From assembly GCA_049999725.1 (NCBI GenBank), contig JBNGIS010006591.1, forward strand, positions 1 through 27,343: a stretch of DNA of 27,343 nucleotides. The letters are read 5' to 3'. A program made the translations under genes and the position numbers. Under the pieces are notes generated by a model. It had not been told where the DNA came from. It saw only the letters and a program-made list of their open reading frames with translations, and searched no databases. Positions 1 to 9,235 of the stretch are shown here, piece by piece (within the stretch, counting starts at the first letter, position 1; each line of letters starts with the position of its first letter). Source of the stretch: Haplomitrium mnioides (Eukaryota; Marchantiophyta; Haplomitriopsida; Calobryales).

Positions 1-1070
1 AGTGAAGAGGCAATCTCACAAGGGGTTGCGCACATTTCAAGAAAGAGAGCAAGTAGATCCTCAGACAACTTCTGAGGAGGATAAAAACAAAATTAGGGAG
101 TCTGCAATCCAGCGCTGCAAAGTCCGAAAGGAGACCATCACAATAAGGCTAGAAAACCTTAATTTGCCAAAGCTTGGAATGGACAATTGGGGTCCATTCC
201 AAATTCAGATATTGAACGAGGATTTTGTGGAGATGTTAGCGCAAAGAATGCTGACCAACAAATACGCGCATTCTTTCTTTATCATTGTTGTAGACCCGAG
301 GTGTGGTCTGAAAGATAAGTCAGAGTTTGACATCAGGAACCTTGACAAGTACCGGTACGAGATTGCTGGAGGCAATCACAATGCTACAGCAAGGCAGCTT
401 TTGATTACAAAATATGGAGCAAAGAATCCCGCTTTGTCGCTCTGCAGTTGTTACGCCTACGTGAGCTTGACACCAACAGGGCCCGAATTTTTGCAACGGA
501 TGACAATTACGACTAGAGGTACAGGCTTGAGATGACCTCCATTCAAAAGGTCGAGTATTGGCATCAACGATTTGTGGAAAGTGGGATGGTTTCATCTCAA
601 AAATTAAAAAGAGAGCTAGTGTTGGAAACCATGGAGATCAAACCAAAGTCTATGCTTGAGAAGACCGTGACTTCTCAAGACAATTGGTTTCAGCTAGCAT
701 TTAGAAGCGGAGAGCTCTGAGAGTTGCAGTAGAGCATTTTTTCAATGTGGGAGAAGAACCTTGTGAAAGGCCAGAAGCCTAAGGCCAAAGGATCCTGCAG
801 GATGGAAGACATGAAATGGACGCCTTGGAGGTTTCTTCAGGGTCTTCCAGGCGAAGTGAAGATATCAGTTTTGAAGCAGGTAGAAGCCAGAGAGCTTTCA
901 ATGGATGAAATGTCTCGAGAGGCGGAGAGATACAAATTTTTGGTGGTAATGGTGAAGAGTTTCTATTCAGAGGGATTTTGCAATTCTTGGGAAGAGCTAG
1001 AGAGGAGTATCCTCTTCACACGGAAGAGTCAAAGATGGCTTCTTTTTATTTGAGTTTCGAGAAGCTTTTG

Positions 1071-1366
1071 GTAATTCCTTTCTTTGGATCTTTAATTTAT
1101 CATTTGTCTTTACATTTAATATTTTATAAATTTATGTTTTTTTTTCAAAGCCTACAATCAACGCACGCATGGACTTTGAAGTCCATACGTGCATGGATAT
1201 CGAAGTTCCTGCGCGTGTAAACTTTGAGGTCCATGCGCGCATGGACTTCGATGTCCTTGCGCCCCCTGACTTCGAAGTCCATACGCGCATGGACTCTAAA
1301 ATGTTTTAGGGTTTTAACCTTTCAATGTTTTTTTTATTCTCTAGTGTTTTTGTTTTGATTTTTTAA
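1071..1366 (+). other. Probable intron 1 of the ParB-methyltransferase pseudogene
   Basis: Coding character stops near 1070, where ttttg is followed by gtaatt, and resumes near 1367 after a T-rich tract ending ttttttaag. The intron is A+T-rich apart from the G+C-rich minisatellite it carries. The exact acceptor is uncertain; ctag at 1341-1344 is an alternative. Confidence 0.4.
1161..1298. repeat. 24-bp self-complementary minisatellite, about 5.5 copies
   Basis: Consecutive 24-bp units each follow the pattern atggacttcgaagtcc then atgcgcgc. The units start at about 1169, 1193, 1217, 1241, 1265 and 1289. Each unit joins two near-palindromes, ggacttcgaagtcc and catgcgcgcatg, so any unit can pair with any other on either strand. 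The repeat lies in a probable intron and is far richer in G+C than the surrounding intron. Confidence 0.85.
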
Positions 1367-1924
1367 GAAGGACAAAACTTTCAAACGACAGCTAGCAAAG
1401 AAACTGACAGTAGCTGCGAAAGAAAGAAAGAAATCTGGGGTTGAGGAAGCCCCCGAAGAAAAAGACCAGCCTCCTACGTTGGTCTCTTACCCTCCGGCTT
1501 TTCTTCTCCACTGCTAGAAGGCCAGAGAATGGAAAGCACGGCAGCAAAGTGGTGTTGCATCTCTCACAACAGAAGGAGTTGTGAGAGATGAGGAAGAAGA
1601 CTTACTTTCTTATGTCGACGGTCTCAACGTGGCGTTTTATCAAGTCCATGAGGAGGCCAACACCCGACAATTGAAGGGCATTGTGAAACCTAGGTGTTTC
1701 ATATTGGCTATTGCTGATATTCCTTATGGGTATAACCTAAAGGAATGTAAGCATGATGACTCGGAACCGTTTTGAAAAGATGACATTTTCAACATGGTAT
1801 CATCTTTTGCGACAATAACTACTTTGGAGTTTTGGTCCTTGGTAATCATTCATTCTTCGCAACAGTTTGGCATCGTCGAGTATGCCCTTTTTGAAGTCTG
1901 TTGTGCAATTGATCACGGCATCTG

Positions 1925-2044
1925 GTGAGTTTTTCTTTCATTTATATTTATATTTATTTACTTATATTTATATTTATTTATTTTTTTTTTATTTCTCTTG
2001 CATTTTCGTTACAATGTTTGATGTGGTTGTTTATCTTTTTGTAG
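1925..2044 (+). other. Intron 2 of the ParB-methyltransferase pseudogene
   Basis: A canonical donor (tctg, then gtgagt) and acceptor (ctttttgtag, then ggac) flank T-rich sequence with ttatttatat repeats. Splicing joins ..DHGIW to DKSNIHYSRGP in one frame, which is strong support for the junction and shows that the gene was once a spliced nuclear gene. Confidence 0.75.
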
Positions 2045-2854
2045 GGACAAAAGCAATATACATTATTCTCGTGGTCCCATAATCGCACATGCCCACGAGT
2101 ATTGGATGGTGGGCTAGTGGACAAAGGAAGTAAAAAGAAGCATGCGCCATTTCAACTTGCAAGCTTCTTCTGCAACCGGACTTCCTCGACAACCTATCCG
2201 GAGTGTTTTTAGCTACCCTGCAGTTTTTGCAAAGCTTAAACATCTAGGAGATGATGCTCTTATGAATGTTTATCAGAAACCGTAGGCTCTGTACAATTTT
2301 TTTATCAATCATTTATCAACAAAGCAAGATTGGATCCTTGATCTCTGCTTTGGGTCTGGCACAGACCTTGTTTGTGCTCTTAAGCTAATGCAAAATTGCA
2401 TCGTCGTGGAATATGATAGACGTCAGTCTATTTATATTCTTCAGAGGGTTTTAGAGATGGCTTCCTTGCCATCCGATGTGACTGAGTCATAGATAATTTT
2501 TGCATACCACAAGGAACTTGTTCCTCCTGGTACTGCAGGTGCGTCTGGTGACTCTGTTGTAATATCGAGGACTGGAAAGTCTCGACAGGATTCTCTAGCG
2601 GTTGTAGATGCTCAACTTATAGATTTAGATGAGACAGTTCCTCCCGAAGAGGAGAGAGTCTGAGGGCGTCTTTGTACAATTTGCATCAATAATAAAATTT
2701 ATTTTTTCCAAATCCTTTTTTGCCAAAGTTTCATCTTGTTGCTCTTTCAATCTATTACAAGTCTTTTCATTACGATTTAGTTTATTGCGCCTAAGAATAA
2801 GTTGACCCAATTGATAGTCCAAGAATGGTTTGAACTCAATTACTAATCTTAGAA

Positions 2855-3225
2855 TGATTTGGAGTCTTTGCACATTGTTTAGTGTCTTTGCGCATTAAGG
2901 CTTTGTAGTTCTTGTTCAGTTTCCTTGCACACTTAAGCTGTAAGGTTGTTGTTCAGAGTCTCTGCACCCGTTGGTCAAAGGGTTCTTGTTCAATGTCTAT
3001 GCTTGCATAGGTTGCAAGGTTCTTGTTTAGAGCCTTGGCATGTTTTGGCTCTAGGATTCTAGTTGAAAGTCCATGCGTGCATGGCTTCGTTGTTCTTGTT
3101 CAAAGTCTAAGCATGCAGAGGATTTAGGATTCATGTTCGAAGTCTATGCGTGCATAGGCTTTACGGTTCTAGTTTGGAGTCTATGCTTGCATAGACTTTG
3201 TTGGCTACAATGCTCAAAGTCAGGT
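2855..3225. repeat. 37-bp minisatellite, about 9-10 degenerate copies
   Basis: Units of 36-37 bp have the form ggttcttgttcaaagtctatg followed by cgtgcataggcttta. Clear 37-bp units include those starting near 2979 and 3127. Copies are most alike toward the right end and more degenerate toward the left, where they grade into the 3' flank of the methyltransferase pseudogene. The core tgcgtgcatagg resembles the core of the 24-bp repeat at 1161-1298. Confidence 0.78.
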
Positions 3226-4100
3226 TTAAAGTCCTTACTCGACTGGACATTTACATTTTCCTATTTTTTTTCTACCGAAAGATATATATTTTATTTCTTT
3301 TTTGATGAATTTAGTTTATTCACAATATTGTCAAGTTTTTTTAAAATATTCAAATAACCAAAACGTTTGTTTTTTAAGTTTTCTTTCTAAAAAAAATATT
3401 TGAAATATAATCCAAAAGTTTTCTATAGTTTTTGTAGTTTTCTTTCTATAGCTCAAGAGCCTTCAAAACATCGGAGTACCAATAAGGCTTTAGCTGAGCT
3501 GGTTTAAGAGCATTGGCATGTGATGCCATTTCTTCAAAGTGTAAAATAGTAAGAATAAAGGGAAAAATCATACGAAAAAAAGCTCACAAAGAATGGAAGG
3601 CAGAAAATAGCCAAATCACAAGAAAATGCAAAAATGACCACAATAAGAAAACAAAAACCGAGAAGTAAACTCATGACAATGGTAGAAAACTTTCTATTGT
3701 CACACCTTTTATACCCAAATTTCAAAAAATATGTTTTCCTACAAAAAAATGATTCTTGAAGCTCCTAACACGTAGGTTTGCATGGTGCAAAAAAAGAAGC
3801 TAGTATAAAGCATTTATTGTTTTCATCTTTCCAATTTTGTTTTCATTTTTTCACAAAAATTTCACAATTTTGTCATTTTATATAATTTTCTTCAAAAACA
3901 CATCTTTTGGATATATTAGCAACATGTTCTAAAATAGGTGTTACTTTTAGCCGACAACTTGAGTTAGTTTCAAACCGATGTTATGAAGAAGTAAGCGTTG
4001 GAATACCTAAAGCGTTAAGTGTGATGCAAGTATTTTGAGAAAAGAGAGGCGGTTTTTGAATCAGATATATTGAGAGAGGAAGATCAAGTAAGTAAACCAT
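3226..4100. other. A+T-rich non-coding stretch
   Basis: No convincing gene on either strand. The sequence is A+T-rich with many homopolymer runs. The only structured element seen is a tRNA-like fragment at 3484-3529. The minus-strand open frame across 3534-3725 has low-complexity hydrophobic content and no recognisable motif. Confidence 0.6.
3484..3529 (+). repeat. tRNA-like fragment, possible SINE head
   Basis: Tagctgagctgg at 3491-3502 fits the RNA polymerase III A-box consensus (TRGCNNAGYNGG) exactly. It is followed by ttaagagc and a perfect anticodon-arm-like hairpin, tggc-atgtgat-gcca (3514-3528), whose seven-base loop would place gtg (His) at the anticodon. No acceptor stem and no good B box follow, so this is not a working tRNA gene; a decayed tRNA-derived SINE or tRNA relic is more likely. 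Confidence 0.45.
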
Positions 4101-4262
4101 ATGCGCCTATAGGATAAGGGATTGACCCTTTGCACACATATGGTCAAGGAATAAACCCAATGCATCCATAGAAACAAGGAGTGAACAACTTGCACGCAAA
4201 TGATCAAAGAGGGAACCCAATGCTTGCTTAGGATCCAAGACTCAACATTCTTCACGCACTAG
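4101..4262. repeat. 30-bp minisatellite, about 5.4 copies
   Basis: Units of 30-31 bp begin at about 4101, 4131, 4161, 4191 and 4221 with the pattern tgcacgcatatggtcaaggaa then taaaccca. Each unit carries a tgc-n-c-cata core like that in the minisatellites at 1161 and 2855. It lies just upstream of the GHTH-signature pseudogene. Confidence 0.78.
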
Positions 4263-6033
4263 ATCTTTAGTGCCTATTAAGCAGTCAAAGTTTGATCTTT
4301 CTTTTGTCTACTCCAACAAATAAACAAAAAGGCGTTCAAGTCAGAATTTCCATACAGTTGTAGACCTTTCTTTGTCCTCATCAGATGACAACCATGATGT
4401 TCAAGATCCAAATTTGTTTGTTAAAATCACAAAAAACATAGAAACGGATGACTTTCAATTTTAGAGATGATTCATTATCACCGATGGCACCACTCAAATA
4501 GCGAGTGATTTCTAATCAATTTGGACCTTTGAACGAGATTGGGAGATATTCAAGAAACGGAAATCATTTGGAAGAATCTTCAGACAACAGTTTAGGAAAT
4601 GATTCTAGGAAAGAGTCTTAATCAATTAACATTTCATTAGAGCTATCACCAATGACATGATTCTAATATTGAAGATATTGATGAAGATTTTTTTTGTTTG
4701 CATGGTCAAGCTCTCCCATTCCTCAAGATGGTCTACATCGATCTTAAACTTATTTTGAAAGACCAAACAATGTTATCAATGATGCTCAAGATCTCCAACA
4801 TAATGAATTATCTTTAATAGCTGGACTCACCTACAGATCCAATCGACCAGTATGACATAAGAATTCCTTGTCTGGACAAAAACCCAAACGATAAACACTT
4901 TACGTGAAAACTCTTTGTCAAAAGTCCATCATGCCGAGAGCTTTGTGAAGAAAATCTCGATCTGATACCAATTTTGAAGTTGAAGAAAATTTCATGTTGT
5001 TCAAATAATTGTTTGTCTTTGTGCAAGACAATTTTTTTAAAAAATATGAGAGAAACGTATTTTTGACAAAGCATGAAGAATAAAAAATCACATTGAAGTA
5101 TGGAATACAAAGAAAAGACTCTGATGTTGGCAATCAATTCACTCTACCTAGCAGTATGGTTGTAGAAGAGCCTTCAAATTAATATCAACAATAGGGAATG
5201 ATAGAATCCAAAGGATTCAAAATATGAAAAACGTAGATCTTAGAGGTATTTTTGAAAATAGAGAACTATCTACTAAAAGAGTATTTGTGTGTGAATGGAT
5301 GGACATTTTTTTGCATGGACACTATGAGAGAATGCTCATTCATGAAGTTTATAACTTGCTTAATAATTTTACAAAATGGGAAGTTTATGACTACTACATA
5401 ACTTATTTGAAAGAGAAAGATCCCAGTTGCATTATTAGTTTTTCTAGTTTTACAAAACATTAGAGAACTAATTTTCCAAGTGCTAAAGTTCCAAAAACAC
5501 AATAGATTTGATATTTGTGAACCTGTGAAGAAATAAAATCATTGCAAGAAAATACGTCTTGGATTCCGACAAAGGTAGCAAGTTTCTTCTCTTTTGAAAT
5601 CTACAATTATTATGATACTCTTTTTATGAGAAAAAAAAAAAGCTTTGTTCGAGAGATGTTATGATTTCTCAACTTATTCTAACAAAATATTGGTTATGTT
5701 AAGTTGTTGTACAAACAAAGTTAGAATCAAACAAACCTTAGCAACTAGAGTAGTGAGTATAAACTCTATGATCGCATAGGGTCTGTTGCTTTTAGTTTGA
5801 ATCCAAAGCGCATTGCAAGTCAAATAAAGCAAGGAAATTGTTCTCATTGTTGGATGTGACCTCTTTCTTCAAGGGTCTTCTTAACCTACGGAAACTTGAG
5901 AATCGACTATAATTTGATAGTTACGGTGCTCAATAGAATATTATATGACTTTGAAGGGCCGTTGCCTCCAACTTTGTGTCTTCAGTTGGAAAGTACAACA
6001 TGAGAGAAAAAGAGCTCCATCTTATTTGGATAT

Positions 6034-6283
6034 TTTAGTCTCCTTATTGCCAAGAATGTTTTCCAAAAAATTAAGGTGGGATTTCTTATCGTTGGCCATA
6101 CTCATGATCAAATTGATCAAATGTTCAACACATTCTTGAAATGTTTGAAACTTGTCAAAGCTTTTATAATTATGAGCCTTTGTAATTTTGAACCTTATAC
6201 AATACGTGAGGTTCAAGATTACAATTCTTGGCAATAAGGAGACTAAATAGGATTATTATATCTTATAATCTTGAACCTCACGT
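6034..6283. repeat. Composite inverted duplication inside the GHTH pseudogene
   Basis: Bases 6034-6057 reappear as a perfect 24-bp inverted copy at 6224-6247, and 6266-6283 reappears as a perfect 18-bp inverted copy at 6204-6221. The sequence at 6204-6247 is therefore made of reverse copies of flanking sequence from both sides, and it interrupts the reading frame between FEPYT and LEPHVTLLMETW. Confidence 0.85.
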
Positions 6284-6702
6284 AACTCTTTTGATGGAAA
6301 CTTGGGATTTTTAAATGTTTCTGCAACAACATCCCTCTCTTGTTCAAGAGATACATGGTATTACATTTAATCAACAATTAAAGCTCAAGTTGAGTGATTC
6401 GAAGGTAAAGATTTGGAGCAAAGAATTTTCAACAGATGAATTTTGGGTGCCTCTAGATGGTATTTGTCAACTCAAGTGTCTATCTGAAGTACACAGAGAA
6501 ATTTTAAGTTCAATGTTGATTCCTCTCAAGGCATATTCTAAAATCAAATGATCTTAAAAGAAAGAAAGAGAAGTTGATGCAAAGAAAGTGGTCTTTGTAA
6601 TAAACAACAACATAAGTGAGAACTACTACAAGTTCTTTATATATTTTGATATTCAACGGTAGAATGACTTTTTTTTCTTGCCCAACAAGAGATTGCAGCT
6701 TA

Positions 6703-7698
6703 CATCCTTGAAAGAAAAAGATGAGGACTCAAAGCAAAGTTCATTAGTCCATCTTCGCAACTAGTAAGTACTCGTAATGATTTTAAAAATATTTGTCTAG
6801 GTTCTCAATTTGATGCTCAATAGATAGAGGAAGATGTTCGAGTAGAGCATATACTTTCTACATGTCAAGCAATCTAGAATGGAGCACTTAGGTCGTGAGA
6901 AAGGGCTGTTTCACATTACACCAGATACTGGCAAAAATTTGGCAGCCTACATGATGTGAAAGCTAGAATATTTATTTGTGTTGTTGCATCACTTGATCCA
7001 AATGGAAGACTATTTTAGATTACCATACTGCTCACAGTTTTGTCATTTGATGAGGAAGAACCTCCCAACTCGAAACGAATATGTGTTTAATGGTTTGCTT
7101 GTGAGGTTGAGGATGCATTTCTTGGACAATACTTTCAAGGAAAAATAACAACAACAAAAAGGAAATACAAATCCAAGTTACATATTGATGTATTTGATGT
7201 AACACAAATACATCAATATGTAACTTGGATTTGCATTTCCTTTTTGTTGTTGTTATTTTTCCTCGAAAGTATTGTCCAAGAAATGCATCCTCAACCTCAG
7301 AAGCAAACCATTAAACACATATTCGTTTCGAGTTGGGAGGTTCTTCCTCATCAAATGACAAAACTTTGAGCAGTATGGCAATCTAAAATAGTCTTCCATT
7401 TGGATCAAGTGATGCAACAACACAAATAAATATTCTAGCTTTCACATCATGTAGGCTGCCAAATTTTTGCCAGTATCTGGTGTAATGTGAAACAGCCCTT
7501 TCTCATGACCTAAGTGCTCCATTCTAGATTGCTTGACATGTAGAAAGTATATGCTCTACTCGAACATCTTCCTCTATCTATTGAGCATCAAATTGAGAAC
7601 CTAGACAAATATTTTTAAAATCATTACGAGTACTTACTAGTTGCGAAGATGGACTAATGAACTTTGCTTTGAGTCCTCATCTTTTTCTTTCAAGGATG
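6703..7698. repeat. Large near-perfect palindrome, two arms of about 493 bp
   Basis: Left arm 6703-7195 and right arm 7206-7698 are reverse complements in register throughout, since paired positions always sum to 14401. They are separated by the 10-base spacer gatgtaacac. I see only about six mismatches (for example at the paired positions near 6893/7508, 7012/7389 and 7133/7268) and no indels. The left arm carries degraded reading frame of the pseudogene (LHDVKARIFICVVASLDPNG), so an internal gene segment has been duplicated head to head. Confidence 0.93.
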
Positions 7699-8045
7699 CG
7701 TTTCAAAGAGATTCAATCAATGTTATTAACACTGAAGTAGACCGTGTTAATCTTGATGAATCTTCTGAAGCTGAATCTGAAGAAGTAGACATGAGTGACT
7801 AAAGTCATTTAGAAACCTTATTGTATATTGCATACTTTTAGTTTTTATTGTAATTTTAGATTATTATTTTATAAAGTACTTGAGAATGGTATCAAGGAAT
7901 TTCTTGAATTTATATGCCACTTTGAACTTTTTAGTGTAAATCACACTAAGTTCATTTTAGTTCTATATGTATGAAACTAGAATATATAATTAGTATTTTT
8001 GTGTAAATATTTTTTGATCCAAAATGTAGCTATATTCTTTCTTTC
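7699..8045 (+). repeat. Dispersed repeat copy 1: 3' end and 3' flank of the GHTH-type gene
   Basis: This segment is homologous, in reverse orientation, to about 26395-26742. Both contain aaagagattcaatcaatg, an acidic C-terminus ending at the same stop (EEVDMSD here, KEVDASD there), and a similar A+T-rich flank including actttgaactttttagtg and gatccaaa. Homology begins exactly at the outer edge of the large palindrome. Confidence 0.75.
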
Positions 8046-9134
8046 TTTATTGTTTGCTAGAAGAGTTTAATGTTTTGGCATTGCTAAGCGTGTGCCCAAA
8101 TTGACTATATAATCTTTTGCTTGTAAGGAATTTGATATAAAACTTGAAACCTTTAGCACGCTTTGACTCAAATGTAGAGCTCTGCACCCCTTGTACTTTA
8201 AAATTCCAAATCAAAAAATGGAATCTTTAGCATGTCTAGAGTTCATTGCAAAAAACAGAACCTTTAACGCATCTATACTCGAATGTAGAAGTCTGAACCC
8301 TATACGCACATAGACTCTGATGCCCAAGTCAAAACCTCATGCAATCAAAGACTATGTTGCAAAACATAAAAACTAGTTTCAACATAGTCTTTGTTGCCGA
8401 GTGTTTAGATATTGAGCTTGGATTCCTATACGAGCATAGAATTTTGTGTGGAAGTCCATAGCTTCCTCAAGTACTAGCTCTGATATAAAACCCTTAACCT
8501 TCTACATACAATGACTACCATGTAGAACTTAGATTCTACACTGCTCAAACACTCGCTTGTAGAACTTGAAACAATTTGTTTGGTAGACTTTGGTCAAAAT
8601 CTCAGAGATATTGCTTGTTTGCACTTTAAAGTAAATCTCTAAAGCTATTGCCATTTTGATTATGATATATGACTCCTTTGCTTATATGATTCTATGAATT
8701 ATAAAAGATTTTTAAACCATCTAAAATATGCCCACTTTAACTTTTTTGCACATAGATTTTCAATTATAAAAGAAAGTTTTTTTCTTGTTTGAACTTGAAA
8801 ATAGAGCTCCAACATCCATGCAATGTTTTGTTTTGTTGGTTATTGTGCCTTACGACTCCAAACTCATTCCATTGACTTCGAGTCCGCTTGGGTATTTTCT
8901 TCATGTTTTTTATTTTTTTCCAAAATATAAGCTTTAAAGAGTAATATATCTATATACGCATAAAGTTTGTGCCACCAAACTTATTTCAAAATAACATACC
9001 ATAATTTTTATGCTTTTCATCAATTTCGAGATTTCCAATATTTTCATAAAAACTAAGAATATTTTTTTGATTTTGCATGATGAAATTGATTCTCATTCTA
9101 TCATGCTTATTAAAAAGGAAAAAATAGAGCTAAA
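8045..9134. other. Non-coding A+T-rich stretch with degenerate repeats
   Basis: No gene is supported on either strand. Between about 8140 and 8580 there are loosely repeated phrases such as aatgtagaagtctgaaccc, tatacgcacatagactc and tatacgagcatagaa, which look like a worn minisatellite related to those at 2855 and 4101. This stretch is absent from the second copy of the flanking repeat at 26267-26742. Confidence 0.5.
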
Positions 9135-9221
9135 AAAACTCACGTAGTTTTTGTTTTTACAAAATAACCTCGTTTTCTCTATTTTTTAGCTCTAAAAACA
9201 AAAGTTCATGTTTTGAGTAGC
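9135..9221 (+). repeat. Distal part of dispersed repeat copy 1
   Basis: The segment ending tttttagctctaaaaacaaa, agttcatgttttgagtagc matches the reverse complement of about 26267-26350. Similarity stops after gagtagc at 9221 and at 26267, which marks a candidate element end. A 13-bp inverted repeat (tagagctaaaaaa / ttttttagctcta) lies within it. Confidence 0.55.
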
Positions 9222-9235
9222 ATGTTCTTGGTTCA

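Larger units (their letters stand above)
2..2663 (+). pseudogene. Decayed ParB-like/HTH plus beta-class DNA methyltransferase gene, at least two introns
   Basis: Three exon blocks are visible. Block 1 (2 to about 1070) starts upstream of the window or at its edge. It contains EIAGGNHNATA (residues about 120-130), resembling the ParB/Srx motif, and, after a frameshift around 440-535, FLQGLPGEVKISVLKQ, resembling the ParB-family helix-turn-helix linker. Block 2 (about 1367-1924) contains ADIPYGYN (DIPY at 1716-1727), a DPPY-like catalytic motif IV. Block 3 (2045-2663) contains AHEYWMVG and LDLCFGSGT (FGSGT at 2349-2363), the SAM-binding motif I, followed by VEYDRRQ. Motif IV before motif I is the beta-class order of N4-cytosine/N6-adenine methyltransferases. 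The intron at 1925-2044 (gtgagt..gtag) splices in frame and restores HGIWDKSN. In-frame stops at 1515, 1773, 2283 and 2490 plus the frameshift make a product unlikely. The role would be DNA modification guided by a ParB-like domain; family assignment is from motif memory, target base unknown. Confidence 0.66.
4360..7804 (+). pseudogene. Decayed GHTH-signature (DUF7869-like) gene
   Basis: Degraded coding blocks run in the same order as in this widespread eukaryotic family of unknown function: an acidic Ser/Asp-rich start (about 4366-4460, SLSSSDDNHDVQD), a Cys-containing block (about 4980-5040, KISCCSNNCLSLC), a block at 5224-5463, then the core at about 5940-6160 with LPPTLCLQLES, VGFLIVGHTHDQIDQMF (GHTH at about 6098-6109) and, after an inverted insertion, EFSTDEFWVPLDGI (about 6430). 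A C-terminal acidic tail, ESSEAESEEVDMSD and stop, lies at about 7761-7804 beyond the large palindrome. Numerous stops and frameshifts are present. The conserved D/E and GHTHxxID residues suggest an RNase H-like or other metal-dependent fold, but that is inference. Only the core recognition is secure. Confidence 0.58.

Noticed and set aside
2855-4262. Possible CRISPR-like repeat arrays
   Set aside because: Units are directly adjacent with no unique spacers and the context is eukaryotic, so they are minisatellites.
4814-5137. Minus-strand open frame of 107 codons
   Set aside because: Plus-strand blocks here fit the GHTH pseudogene in the expected order; the minus-strand frame has no family features.
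7206-7698. Coding sequence on the right palindrome arm
   Set aside because: It is only the reverse copy of the left arm; the same degraded frame appears on the other strand.
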